A stretch of DNA of 51,527 nucleotides from Bacteroidaceae bacterium. GTDB taxonomy: Bacteria > Bacteroidota > Bacteroidia > Bacteroidales > Bacteroidaceae. The notes beneath the pieces are model-generated. The model was not told where the DNA came from. It did no database searches and was given only the letters and a program-made list of their open reading frames with translations. Positions 14,780 through 22,829 of this stretch are shown piece after piece. A program made the position numbers and the translations under genes. The DNA lies in assembly GCA_024688885.1 (NCBI GenBank), contig JAILDV010000059.1:1-51527 (forward strand). Reading direction: 5' to 3'. Numbering within the stretch: the stretch's first letter is position 1; each line of letters begins with the position of its first letter.

Positions 14780-16138
14780 TTATTTCAAATATGTCTCACG
14801 ACCTAACGTATAGTCAAGGTCTGCTTTGTTCTTCAAATAATCATAAATGCTCTGCACATACGTCAGTTCAGCCTGTGTCTGTGCTGTTTCACTCTGGTTC
14901 AGTTCGAGAATGGTTCCACGTCCCACTTCGTAACGCTTGCCTGCAATCATCACAGCCTTCTCTGCCTGCTTCACAGCCTCAGCGTTGCTGGCTGTCTGCA
15001 CCATCGAACTGGCCATGTTCTTTCTGTAGCTCTCAGCAGCCAGCAATAACTGACGACGTGCATTCAGACGATTGTCTTCCAACTGTGCAATCTGAATCTT
15101 GTTGCTCTTCAGCTTGGTCCAGTTGCTTGCATGGAAGATGGGAATGTTCACAGCAATGGAGAGTGTTGAACTGGGTGAATAGCTATAGCTGAACACATTC
15201 CAGTTGTTGTTTGCATAACTCTGATACTGACCTGTCAACTGTACTGCCACAGTCGGCATGAAGCCTGTGCGCAACAGTTTCTGACTACGCTGCAACAATG
15301 ACATGTTGTGGTTCAGCTGACGCAATGAAGAGTTGTTGTCCAGTTCTTCTTGTGCCACTTCTGTGTCTGCCAATGTCAACTTGTTTTCGTATGCTTTCAA
15401 CGAGTCGTCAATAGCGATGTCCACATCTGCCGTCACACCCATCAGCACCTTCAACTGCAAAAGTGCCAACGTCTTACCTGTCTGCGCGTTCACCATCGAG
15501 GCATTCATATTCCTCGCCTGCACCTCTGCACTGATTTTGTCATACTCGCTCACTCTGCCCACCTTGTACTTCTCGTTCACGATGTCGAAGTTGTCCTTCG
15601 CCACACCGTAACTGCGCTTCATCACCTCATAACTGTCACTCGACAACAACGCACCGTAGTACGCCTTTGTCACCTGATTGATGAGGTCGAGACGACTACC
15701 ACGCGATTTCTCCTGAGCCAACAAGATGTCCTGCTTCGTCAGTTTCATGTTCTGATACACAGCTGGTGCAAACACAGGCAAGCTCAACGTCATGTTTCCC
15801 ATGGCCGTCAACGTACCGTCCACACCCATCTTGAACTTACCCATTCCTGTCACCATTTCAGCCACCAAAAGGTTGTTCGTCAGCGAGAGTGTAGCATCAA
15901 CAGAAGGCAACAGGCTCTGCCAAGCCTCTGTATCAGCAATCTTTTTCAATTCAATTTCCTTGTCGGCAACATGAATGGTGGGGTTCTCCGCCAAAGCAAT
16001 CTCAATCGCTTTCGCCAGCGTCAGGTTCATCGTTCCAACCGTTCCGCCATTCTCTTCCTGAGCCTGCACAGACAACGCACACGCCATCAGCATCCCGAGG
16101 CTCAGCAACAAATTTCTGCCTTTCATTTTCACAGACAT
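14780..16138 (-). CDS. TolC-family outer-membrane efflux protein
   Basis: The 452-residue protein has a signal peptide (LLLSLGMLMACALSVQAQ) and two repeated outer-membrane efflux halves made of long amphipathic helices, with the typical opening NLTLAKAIEIALAENPTI and a closing V-G-R-G-T-I-L-E-L-N-Q-S-E-T-A-Q-T-Q-A segment. It is the exit duct of the tripartite pump and the first gene of the operon. A later ATG at 16126 (MKGRNLL) is an alternative start that still leaves the signal peptide intact. The promoter lies about 40 bases upstream. Confidence 0.92.
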   Translation of the reverse strand: MSVKMKGRNLLLSLGMLMACALSVQAQEENGGTVGTMNLTLAKAIEIALAENPTIHVADKEIELKKIADTEAWQSLLPSVDATLSLTNNLLVAEMVTGMGKFKMGVDGTLTAMGNMTLSLPVFAPAVYQNMKLTKQDILLAQEKSRGSRLDLINQVTKAYYGALLSSDSYEVMKRSYGVAKDNFDIVNEKYKVGRVSEYDKISAEVQARNMNASMVNAQTGKTLALLQLKVLMGVTADVDIAIDDSLKAYENKLTLADTEVAQEELDNNSSLRQLNHNMSLLQRSQKLLRTGFMPTVAVQLTGQYQSYANNNWNVFSYSYSPSSTLSIAVNIPIFHASNWTKLKSNKIQIAQLEDNRLNARRQLLLAAESYRKNMASSMVQTASNAEAVKQAEKAVMIAGKRYEVGRGTILELNQSETAQTQAELTYVQSIYDYLKNKADLDYTLGRETYLK

Positions 16139-16175
16139 TTACCTTATTTTTAAAATACACCTTAAAAAAACGGTG

Positions 16176-16183
16176 CAAAGTTA
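16176..16183 (-). promoter_or_regulatory. -7 element of the efflux operon
   Basis: TAACTTTG on the minus strand, 38 bases before the TolC start. A CAAA (TTTG on the minus strand) lies 22 bases further upstream, at 16206-16209. Confidence 0.6.
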
Positions 16184-16557
16184 CACATAAATCCGTTGTT
16201 CACAACAAATTGCTCCACACATTTAATAATAAATAACAACAATTTAGCAAAAAAGAACACAAGATTTTACAAATTGACCTAACGAAAGCACCAAAAATTA
16301 TCACTTTTTCCATGCAGTGACTACTTTGAATAATTCATCCGCAAATGAGAACCCGTCACAAAGCATCACCTAAAAAATGTAACTCGTTGATCCACAAATA
16401 TGGGCACTCAGCACGAAATAACACGCGCTGAGTGTTTGAAATATTATACGCTGGGTGCGTGAAATGACATGCTCACGGTGCGCACATTCCCACCAGCCTG
16501 AGTATCGGCTTAACTACTTAACTACTTCAGAAACTTGAGTCATTTATCATTTATCAT
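16184..16557. other. Gene-free stretch upstream of the efflux operon
   Basis: No gene is seen. It is AT-rich near the operon, then has an inverted pair CACTCAGC / GCTGAGTG (16405-16434) and a related direct copy GCTGGGTGCGTGAAAT. It ends with TAACTACTTAACTACTT units and ATCATTT heptamers (about 16540-16560) that run into the ROK stop codon. The inverted pair might be an operator, though it is about 230 bases from the -7 element. Confidence 0.5.
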
Positions 16558-17622
16558 TTAGCGCAGCGCCAACGCCGATGCTCCAAGCACCGCAGCGTTG
16601 GCATTCATTAAGCCACTGACAAGGAACTTGGCTTTCCCCTTGAAAATAGGCATGACATGCTGGTTGTAGGACTCCTCTATCGGTTTCATAATCAAGTCTC
16701 CAGCCTTGCAAAGACCACCGAAGAAGATGAAGGCTTCAGGAGAGGAAAAGGCTGCAAAATCCGCACATGCTTCACCAAGCATCTTGCCCGTGAATTGAAA
16801 GATTTCATTTGCCACCTCATCGCCCTTTCCTGCTGCGATGGACACATCAAGCGACTCTATCTGGTCAGCAGGTTTATCGCGCAAAAGCGAAGGACGGTCG
16901 GTGTTAGCGAGAATCTCGCGAGCCGTACGTGCCACACCCGTTGCAGAGCAATACGTCTCAAGGCACCCCGTGCGACCACATCCACAAAGGCGTCCTTCTT
17001 TACCACGCACCATCGTCACATGTCCCAACTCACCTGCAAAACCATCATGCCCATAAACCAACTGGCCATTGATGACAATACCAGAACCCACACCTGTGCC
17101 GAGCGTAATGACGATGAAGTTCTTCATGCCTCGTGCCACCCCATAAGCCATTTCACCCATCGCTGCAGCATTGGCATCATTGGTGAGACGAACAGGAAAG
17201 GACCCTCTCCCCAGCCCTCCCCCGTAATGGGGAGGGAGACCGTCCGGATGGCTCTCCCCATTACGGGGGAGATGTCCGCAGGACAGAGAGGGTCTTATTT
17301 TTTCGGAAAACATTCGGGCAAGAGGGACAACCCTCTCGTGCGCCCATGCAATGTTCGGTGCCGTCTCGATGGCACCACTGTAATAATTGGCATTGGGTGC
17401 CCCGATGCCCATACCTGCAATCTGCTCAATTCCACCCACTTGTGCAATGAGTGGCTGAAGGCACTTCACCCCTGCTTCGACAAAAGCTTCAGCCGTATGA
17501 TAGGCTTGCGTCTTGATAGAATCTTGTGCAACAATATTTCCCTCTGCATCAACGATGCCAAAGACGGTGTTAGTACCTCCAAGGTCAACACCTATGGCAA
17601 AAGTTTTTTGTGTCTTATCCAT
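16558..17622 (-). CDS. ROK-family glucokinase with an in-frame palindromic insertion
   Basis: The 354-residue cytoplasmic sugar kinase starts MDKTQKTFAIGVDLGGTNT, with the ATP-binding DLGGT. The catalytic LTNDANAA and the ROK zinc motif C-G-C-G-R-T-G-C-L-E with its upstream GH are present. It most likely phosphorylates glucose or another hexose for glycolysis. The upstream ATG at 17652 is rejected because it lies in the -7 promoter element (17650-17657). Residues about 110-141, between S-E-K-I and F-P-V-R-L-T-N-D, are encoded by a 94-nt palindromic repeat and have no counterpart in the ROK fold as I know it; most relatives are near 320 residues. The stop codon TAA belongs to a heptamer repeat, and the last residues ALR come from its GCGCTGCGC border. 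Confidence 0.85.
   Translation of the reverse strand: MDKTQKTFAIGVDLGGTNTVFGIVDAEGNIVAQDSIKTQAYHTAEAFVEAGVKCLQPLIAQVGGIEQIAGMGIGAPNANYYSGAIETAPNIAWAHERVVPLARMFSEKIRPSLSCGHLPRNGESHPDGLPPHYGGGLGRGSFPVRLTNDANAAAMGEMAYGVARGMKNFIVITLGTGVGSGIVINGQLVYGHDGFAGELGHVTMVRGKEGRLCGCGRTGCLETYCSATGVARTAREILANTDRPSLLRDKPADQIESLDVSIAAGKGDEVANEIFQFTGKMLGEACADFAAFSSPEAFIFFGGLCKAGDLIMKPIEESYNQHVMPIFKGKAKFLVSGLMNANAAVLGASALALR
17201..17294. repeat. 94-bp palindromic element inside the ROK coding sequence
   Basis: The outer ends GACCCTCTC (17201-17209) and GAGAGGGTC (17286-17294) are complementary. The inner CTCCCCCGTAATGGGGAG (17217-17234) is the exact reverse complement of 17254-17271. The element keeps the reading frame open and codes for a Gly/Pro-rich segment. 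Short relatives of its core (CTCCCCCAAGGGGGAG) occur in the intergenic region near 3178. Confidence 0.92.
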
Positions 17623-17649
17623 CCCTGTCAATTTTTGAAAGATTTTCGA

Positions 17650-17728
17650 CAAAGGTAGGGATTTTCATCGAGAATGCACCACTTTTAGTTTCCAGTTTTT
17701 CATTTTCGGTATATTTTTCGTACCTTTG
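17650..17728. promoter_or_regulatory. Divergent -7 elements, ROK kinase and LysE
   Basis: TACCTTTG on the minus strand at 17650-17657 precedes the kinase start by 27 bases. TACCTTTG on the plus strand at 17721-17728 precedes the LysE start by 26 bases. Confidence 0.6.
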
Positions 17729-17754
17729 CACTTTCAAACAGACTTAATGTATCT

Positions 17755-18480
17755 ATGATTCTACAAACAATACCTCAGATGCCTGAACTGAATTTCCAGG
17801 AATGGATGCAGAATGTGGGTGTTTTTGAGGAAATCATGAAGGGATTTCTGATTGGTGTGCTGGCATCGGCTCCCATGGGTCCTGTAGGCATTCTGACGGT
17901 GCAGCGCACTTTGAACAAGGGGCGCTGGGAAGGCTTTGCCACAGGTATCGGTGCAAGCATCAGCGACATCTTGTATGCCATCATCACGGGTTATTTCATG
18001 TTTCTGGTGGTGGACATCATTGAAGATCCCATCATTGCGTTGTGGATTAAGGTGATCGGTTCTGCACTGCTGTTTGCTTTCGGTATCTATACATTCAGGA
18101 GTATTCCGAAGCAGAAGGTGGTGGACAGGGATTCGCCAGTGGAGACGAAGAACAAGTTGACGGGCTTTGTGATTTCAGGTTTTCTGATTACGGTGTCTAA
18201 CCCTCTGATCATCCTTCTGTTTGTGGCTCTCTTTGGTCAGTTCACGTTTATTCTGGCTGGCAACTGGTTGGCTCAGACGATGGGTTATCTGTCCATTGTG
18301 GTGGGTGCGTTGGCTTGGTGGTTCGGACTTACATGGCTGGTGGACAAGGTGAGGGCAAGATTCAGCCATCAGGTGATATGGCGACTGAACAGGGTGATTG
18401 GCATCATCGTGATGGTGGTGAGTGCCATCATGATTGTGTATGCGCTAACTGGACACACTTTTGGCGGGACGCTGCCCTAA
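17755..18480 (+). CDS. LysE-family translocator
   Basis: The 241-residue inner-membrane protein has about six hydrophobic segments (near residues 28-50, 65-88, 95-115, 135-160, 165-195, 210-235). It carries the LysE/RhtB-type start of the transport domain, G-V-L-A-S-A-P-M-G-P-V-G, close to the family consensus G-x-x-x-x-x-P-G-P. Family members export amino acids or related compounds; the substrate cannot be read from sequence. The TAA stop is the first part of the following heptamer array. Confidence 0.8.
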   Translation: MILQTIPQMPELNFQEWMQNVGVFEEIMKGFLIGVLASAPMGPVGILTVQRTLNKGRWEGFATGIGASISDILYAIITGYFMFLVVDIIEDPIIALWIKVIGSALLFAFGIYTFRSIPKQKVVDRDSPVETKNKLTGFVISGFLITVSNPLIILLFVALFGQFTFILAGNWLAQTMGYLSIVVGALAWWFGLTWLVDKVRARFSHQVIWRLNRVIGIIVMVVSAIMIVYALTGHTFGGTLP

Positions 18481-18560
18481 ATGATAAATGATAAATGATA
18501 AAGAGGGGCGAGGCGCTACGCTAAATGATAAATGATAAATGATAAATGATAAATGATAAA
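18477..18560 (+). repeat. AAATGAT heptamer arrays between LysE and the four-helix gene
   Basis: Runs of TAAATGA/AAATGAT heptamers appear at about 18477-18500 and 18523-18560, separated by GAGGGGCGAGGCGCTACGC. Every unit carries an ATG directly overlapping a TGA stop (ATGA). The first unit supplies the LysE stop. Confidence 0.9.
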
Positions 18561-18573
18561 GAGGAGATGGATT

Positions 18574-18933
18574 ATGACGCATGATAATATACTTGCTGAC
18601 AAGTCTGTGGATTTTGCCATTCGGATAACAAACTGTTATAAATATCGCATGAAAGAAAAGCGGGAGGATATTATGTCAAAACAGTTATTCCGTAGCGGAA
18701 CGAGTATTGGCGCAAATATACACGAGGGGATTCAGGGACAAAGCAGGGCGGATTTTGTTAGTAAATTGAATATAGCACTCAAAGAGGCCAGCGAGACATC
18801 TTATTGGCTCGTTGTACTTCATAAAGCAAATATTTTAGAAGAAAAACTTTTCAATTCTTTGAAAGAAGATATAGACGAAATTATAAGATTATTAATAGCA
18901 TCCATAAAAACGACAAAGAAGAATATGGCATAA
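18574..18933 (+). CDS. Four-helix-bundle protein (23S rRNA intervening-sequence protein family)
   Basis: The 119-residue protein starts MTHDNILADKSVDFAIRI and has the family core Q-L-F-R-S-G-T-S-I-G-A-N-I-H-E-G, then A-D-F-V-S-K-L-N-I-A-L-K-E-A-S-E-T-S-Y-W-L. It folds as a pentameric four-helix bundle in known relatives; the function is unsettled, and despite its name the family is mostly found outside rRNA. Start choice: GAGGAG at 18561-18566 gives good spacing to 18574, better than the ATG at 18553 inside the repeat. Its composition is clearly more AT-rich, with many ATA/TTA codons, and it is flanked on both sides by heptamer repeats, which suggests acquisition by transfer. Confidence 0.88.
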   Translation: MTHDNILADKSVDFAIRITNCYKYRMKEKREDIMSKQLFRSGTSIGANIHEGIQGQSRADFVSKLNIALKEASETSYWLVVLHKANILEEKLFNSLKEDIDEIIRLLIASIKTTKKNMA

Positions 18934-18934
18934 C

Positions 18935-18966
<32 letters not shown>

Positions 18967-18978
18967 GCGAAGCGTAAT

Positions 18979-19524
18979 ATGTTTATTGCTGAACAACTGA
19001 AAAAGAAAAGTGTGGCGGAATACCTGCTGTATATGTGGCAGGTGGAGGATACGCTACGTGCCTACGGTTTGGATGCCGAAAGGATGGCGAGGGAGTATGT
19101 GCCGCAGTTTGGGCTGGACGCTGAGAAGAGTGAGGCACTGAAGGGATGGTATGAGAGCCTGATAGAGATGATGCGCGAGGAGGGGGTGACGGAAAAGGGG
19201 CATTTGCAAGTGAACAAGAATATCATCATTCTGCTGAACGATTTGCATGCGCAGTTGCTGAAGTCGAGCAAGCACCCGTTCTATTCAGCAGCGTATTATA
19301 AGGCGCTGCCTTTCATTGTTGAGTTGAGGGCAAAAAGTGCCGAAAGTCAGGAGAAAGGAGAGATTGAGAACTGCTTCGACGCACTGTATGGAACCATGCT
19401 GCTTAGAGCACAAAAGAAGGAGGTTTCGGTTGAGACAGCTACTGCCATTGACAATATCGCGAAGTTCATTGCCCTGTTAAGCGACTATTATCAAAAGGAC
19501 AAGGCTGGTGAGGTGGAATTTTAG
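18979..19524 (+). CDS. DUF4924 family protein
   Basis: The 181-residue, mainly helical cytoplasmic protein starts MFIAEQLKKKSVAEYLLYMWQVEDTLRA. The start and overall pattern match my memory of DUF4924, a Bacteroidetes family of unknown function. No catalytic or binding motif is evident. An upstream ATG at 18943 lies within the inverted heptamer repeat and would add a repeat-coded leader, so 18979, immediately after the repeat border AGCGAAGCG, is preferred. RmlD follows after another array; there is no obvious functional link. Confidence 0.7.
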   Translation: MFIAEQLKKKSVAEYLLYMWQVEDTLRAYGLDAERMAREYVPQFGLDAEKSEALKGWYESLIEMMREEGVTEKGHLQVNKNIIILLNDLHAQLLKSSKHPFYSAAYYKALPFIVELRAKSAESQEKGEIENCFDALYGTMLLRAQKKEVSVETATAIDNIAKFIALLSDYYQKDKAGEVEF

Positions 19525-19612
19525 CGCTGCGCTAAATGAAAATGATAAATTATAAATGATAAAGAGGGGGCGAGGCGATAGATGATAAATGATAAATGAT
19601 AAATGATAACTA
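19525..19612 (+). repeat. Heptamer array before rmlD
   Basis: Starts with the border GCGCTGCGCTAAATGA after the DUF4924 stop. Two AAATGAT runs follow, split by GAGGGGGCGAGGCG, as in the array at 18477-18560. Confidence 0.85.
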
Positions 19613-19634
19613 TTTTTGAAGAGGGGGTCTTATT

Positions 19635-20519
19635 ATGAGAGTTTTGGTGACTGGATGCAATGGGCAGCTCGGAAATGAGATGCAGCTGTTGGCAAAGGAG
19701 AACTCACAACATGAGTACTTCTTTACGGATGTGGTGATTCCTGATGGGAGCATTGCACAGAAACTGGACATCACGAATGAAGGGGAAGTGGAGGATTTTG
19801 TGGAGAGGAATAGGATTGACTGCATCGTGAACTGTGCAGCATATACTGCTGTGGATAAGGCTGAGAGCAATGAGGAACTGTGTAACCTGCTGAACAATAT
19901 CGCCCCTGGATATTTGGCAAAGGCTGTGGGTAAACGCGGTGGATGTATGGTACAAATCAGTACGGATTACGTGTTTGACGGGAGCAGCAACAAGCCTGTG
20001 ACGGAAGATGTGCCGACTTGTCCAAACTCGGTGTATGGACGTACGAAGCTGGCTGGTGAGGAAAGCGTGAAGGCGAATTGCAAGGATTATCTCATCATCC
20101 GTACGGCTTGGCTGTATTCGACATTTGGCAACAACTTTGTGAAGACCATGATTCGCTTGGGCAAGGAGAAGCCGGAGTTGGGCGTGATTTTCGACCAAGT
20201 GGGCACTCCAACTTATGCAAGAGATTTGGCAAACGTCATTTTCGTTGCCCTGAACAAGGGCATTGTGCCAGGCATCTATCATTTCAGCAACGAGGGCGTG
20301 ATTTCTTGGTATGACTTCACGAAGGCTATCCACCGCATTGCAGGCATCACCACTTGTCACGTGAAGCCCCTCCACACGGATGAGTACCCCACCCCTGCTG
20401 CAAGACCTCACTACTCTGTGTTGGACAAGACAAAAATCAAGCAGACATACGGCATAGAGATTCCTTATTGGGAAGAGAGTGTCGAAGTTTGTTTGGACAA
20501 ACTTCTAAATGATAAATGA
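19635..20519 (+). CDS. rfbD: dTDP-4-dehydrorhamnose reductase
   Basis: The 294-residue cytoplasmic reductase catalyses the last step of dTDP-L-rhamnose synthesis, NAD(P)H-dependent reduction of dTDP-4-dehydrorhamnose, for surface glycans. The dinucleotide-binding G-C-N-G-Q-L-G is at residues 7-13. The catalytic Y-G-R-T-K is near residue 134, and D-Y-V-F-D-G is also typical. The usual rfbA/B/C partners are not here. AGAGGGGG precedes the start by a suitable distance. The last residues (NDK) and the stop are encoded by the heptamer repeat that follows, so the repeat has shaped the C-terminus. Confidence 0.92.
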   Translation: MRVLVTGCNGQLGNEMQLLAKENSQHEYFFTDVVIPDGSIAQKLDITNEGEVEDFVERNRIDCIVNCAAYTAVDKAESNEELCNLLNNIAPGYLAKAVGKRGGCMVQISTDYVFDGSSNKPVTEDVPTCPNSVYGRTKLAGEESVKANCKDYLIIRTAWLYSTFGNNFVKTMIRLGKEKPELGVIFDQVGTPTYARDLANVIFVALNKGIVPGIYHFSNEGVISWYDFTKAIHRIAGITTCHVKPLHTDEYPTPAARPHYSVLDKTKIKQTYGIEIPYWEESVEVCLDKLLNDK

Positions 20520-20583
20520 TAAATGACAAATGATAAATAAGCGCTTCGCTAAATGATAAATGATAAATGACAAATGATAAATG
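20506..20583 (+). repeat. Start-stop heptamer array spanning the rfbD end and prfC start
   Basis: Two runs of AAATGAT/AAATGAC units (20506-20539 and 20550-20583) flank the border GCGCTTCGC. The first run codes the end of RfbD; the last units supply the ATG and codons 2-3 of prfC. Each heptamer holds an ATG followed at once by stops in other frames. Confidence 0.9.
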
Positions 20584-22142
20584 AAATAGAAAGAAGAAGA
20601 ACTTTTGCGATTATCTCGCACCCTGACGCTGGTAAGACCACGTTGACAGAGAAACTGCTGCTGTTTGGCGGTCAGATTCAGGTGGCTGGTGCGGTGAAGA
20701 GCAACAAGATTAAGAAGACTGCCACCAGTGACTGGATGGAGATTGAGAAGCAGAGAGGTATCTCTGTGAGCACCTCCGTGATGGAGTTTGACTATCAGGA
20801 CTATAAAGTAAACATCCTCGACACTCCAGGTCACCAGGACTTTGCAGAAGACACCTTCAGAACGCTGACTGCTGTGGATTCTGCCATCATCGTGATTGAC
20901 GGAGCGAAGGGTGTGGAGGCACAGACACGAAAACTGATGACGGTGTGCCGCATGCGGAAAACACCCGTTATCGTGTTCATCAACAAGATGGACCGTGAAG
21001 GCAAAGACCCTTTTGATCTGCTCGATGAGGTGGAAAGTGATTTGCAAATCAAGGTGCGCCCCCTCTCATGGCCCATCAATCAAGGAGCAAGATTCAAAGG
21101 TGTCTATAACATCTATGAGGAGAACCTGAACCTCTTCACGCCCAACAAGCAAATGGTGACGGAGAAGGTGAACGTGGACATTCACTCGAAAGAGCTGGAT
21201 GAGCGTGTGGGAGAAGAAGACGCGGAAAAACTGCGTGAGGACTTGGAAATGATTGACGGGGTGTATGACACGTTTGACGTGAATACCTATCTGGAAGCAG
21301 AAGTGGCACCTGTGTTCTTCGGTTCTGCTCTGAACAATTTCGGTGTGCAGGAGTTGCTTGACTGTTTCGTGAAAATTGCTCCCAATCCTCGCCCAACCAC
21401 TGCGGAGGAAAGGATGGTGCAACCAGAGGAACCGAAATTTACGGGATTCATCTTCAAAATCACAGCCAACATCGACCCTAATCACCGTTCGTGCACGGCA
21501 TTCTGCAAGGTCTGCTCGGGAAAGTTTGTAAGAAACGCTCCGTATCTGCATGTTCGGAATGGCAAGACGGTGAGGTTTTCCAGTCCCACACAGTTCATGG
21601 CGCAACGCAAGAGCACCATTGATGAAGCTTATCCTGGCGACATCGTAGGTTTGCCTGATAATGGCATCTTCAAGATTGGGGACACGTTGACGGAAGGCGA
21701 GCAGCTACATTTCAAGGGACTGCCCAGTTTCTCGCCCGAGATGTTCAAGTACATCGAGAATGCTGACCCGATGAAGACGAAGCAGTTGGAGAAGGGAATC
21801 AACCAGTTGATGGATGAAGGTGTGGCACAGTTGTTTGTCAACCAGTTCAACAACAGAAAGATCATCGGCACAGTGGGACAACTGCAGTTTGAGGTGATTC
21901 AATACCGTCTGGAGAACGAATACAATGCGAAGTGCAAATGGGAGCCCATCAGCCTTTACAAAGCATGTTGGATTGAAAGCGACGATGATGCCGAACTGGA
22001 AGCCTTCAAGAAGAGGAAGTATCAGTATATGGCGAAGGACAAGGAGGGACGCGACGTGTTCTTGGCAGATTCCAACTACGTGCTGCAAATGGCACAACAG
22101 GATTTCAAACATATCAAGTTCCACTTTACAAGTGAATTTTAG
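20574..22142 (+). CDS. prfC: Peptide chain release factor 3
   Basis: The 522-residue translational GTPase removes RF1/RF2 from the ribosome after termination. G1 is S-H-P-D-A-G-K-T-T, switch I holds Q-R-G-I-S-V, G3 is the intact D-T-P-G-H-Q-D-F, and G4 is N-K-M-D. The length is normal for RF3. The start [18 protein letters not shown] is used because relatives begin close to EIERRRTF; the ATG and the next two codons belong to the heptamer array, so repeat changes would directly alter initiation. tsaC follows after a perfect palindrome. Confidence 0.95.
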   Translation: MINEIERRRTFAIISHPDAGKTTLTEKLLLFGGQIQVAGAVKSNKIKKTATSDWMEIEKQRGISVSTSVMEFDYQDYKVNILDTPGHQDFAEDTFRTLTAVDSAIIVIDGAKGVEAQTRKLMTVCRMRKTPVIVFINKMDREGKDPFDLLDEVESDLQIKVRPLSWPINQGARFKGVYNIYEENLNLFTPNKQMVTEKVNVDIHSKELDERVGEEDAEKLREDLEMIDGVYDTFDVNTYLEAEVAPVFFGSALNNFGVQELLDCFVKIAPNPRPTTAEERMVQPEEPKFTGFIFKITANIDPNHRSCTAFCKVCSGKFVRNAPYLHVRNGKTVRFSSPTQFMAQRKSTIDEAYPGDIVGLPDNGIFKIGDTLTEGEQLHFKGLPSFSPEMFKYIENADPMKTKQLEKGINQLMDEGVAQLFVNQFNNRKIIGTVGQLQFEVIQYRLENEYNAKCKWEPISLYKACWIESDDDAELEAFKKRKYQYMAKDKEGRDVFLADSNYVLQMAQQDFKHIKFHFTSEF

Positions 22143-22149
22143 CATAGCA

Positions 22150-22173
22150 ATGCTGCGACAATTGTCGCAGCAT
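22150..22173. promoter_or_regulatory. Perfect 24-bp palindrome between prfC and tsaC
   Basis: Twelve-base arms (ATGCTGCGACAA) meet with no loop. There is no T-run behind it, so it is either a weak terminator, an RNA-processing hairpin or a dimeric protein site. It stands 10 bases before the tsaC Shine-Dalgarno. Confidence 0.6.
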
Positions 22174-22196
22174 ACAAAACCAAAGGAGGGTCTTTT

Positions 22197-22763
22197 ATGT
22201 TACAAGACGAAGTAAAGAAAGCGATAGAAGTGATGAAGGCAGGGGGTGTTATCCTCTACCCTACTGACACCGTGTGGGGCATTGGTTGTGATGCCACCAA
22301 CGAGGAAGCCGTGAAGAAGGTTTTTGCCATCAAGAAAAGGGAGGACAGCAAGGCACTCATCTGTCTGGTGGACAGCGATGTGCGCCTACAACGCTACGTA
22401 AGGAATGTGGCAGATGTGACGTGGGACATGATTGAGTTGAGCGAAAAGCCTCTCACGGTCATCTTCGATAAAGTGACAGGTTTGGCACCCAGCGTGATAG
22501 CTGAGGATGGTAGCGCAGGGTTGCGCATCACGAAGGAGGAATTCAGCAAGGAACTCTGTTTCCGTTTTCAAAAGCCCATCGTAAGCACCAGTGCCAACAT
22601 CAGCGGAGAGCCCACTCCACAGACGTTTGACGAAATCAGCGAGGAAATCAAGAATGCGGTTGACTATGTGGTCAAGTATAGCAGACAGAGTCGCGAAAAG
22701 CATAAGCCCAGCAGTATCATCAAGATAGATGCTAACGGGCAATTCACAATCATCAGAGAATAG
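22197..22763 (+). CDS. tsaC: L-threonylcarbamoyladenylate synthase (Sua5/YrdC/TsaC)
   Basis: The 188-residue enzyme makes threonylcarbamoyl-AMP from threonine, bicarbonate and ATP for the t6A modification of ANN-decoding tRNAs. The YrdC fold is marked by G-G-V-I-L-Y-P-T-D-T-V-W-G-I-G-C (residues 16-31), K-K-R-E-D-S-K-A-L and P-I-V-S-T-S-A-N-I-S-G. It is the short form without the C-terminal Sua5 domain. A strong Shine-Dalgarno AAGGAGG lies at 22183-22189, unusual for this genome. It follows prfC, another translation gene. Confidence 0.93.
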   Translation: MLQDEVKKAIEVMKAGGVILYPTDTVWGIGCDATNEEAVKKVFAIKKREDSKALICLVDSDVRLQRYVRNVADVTWDMIELSEKPLTVIFDKVTGLAPSVIAEDGSAGLRITKEEFSKELCFRFQKPIVSTSANISGEPTPQTFDEISEEIKNAVDYVVKYSRQSREKHKPSSIIKIDANGQFTIIRE

Positions 22764-22829
22764 CTTGTCCACACACTGACTGATTGTCTTTCTCATTTAT
22801 CGTTTGTTATTTATCATTTAGCGAAGCTC

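Noticed and set aside
16558-17652. Pseudogene by repeat insertion
   Set aside because: The frame is open throughout and the ATP, catalytic and zinc motifs on both sides of the insertion are intact.
18574-18933. Intervening sequence within a 23S rRNA gene
   Set aside because: The protein family bears that name, but no rRNA sequence is seen on either side; the neighbours are LysE and DUF4924.
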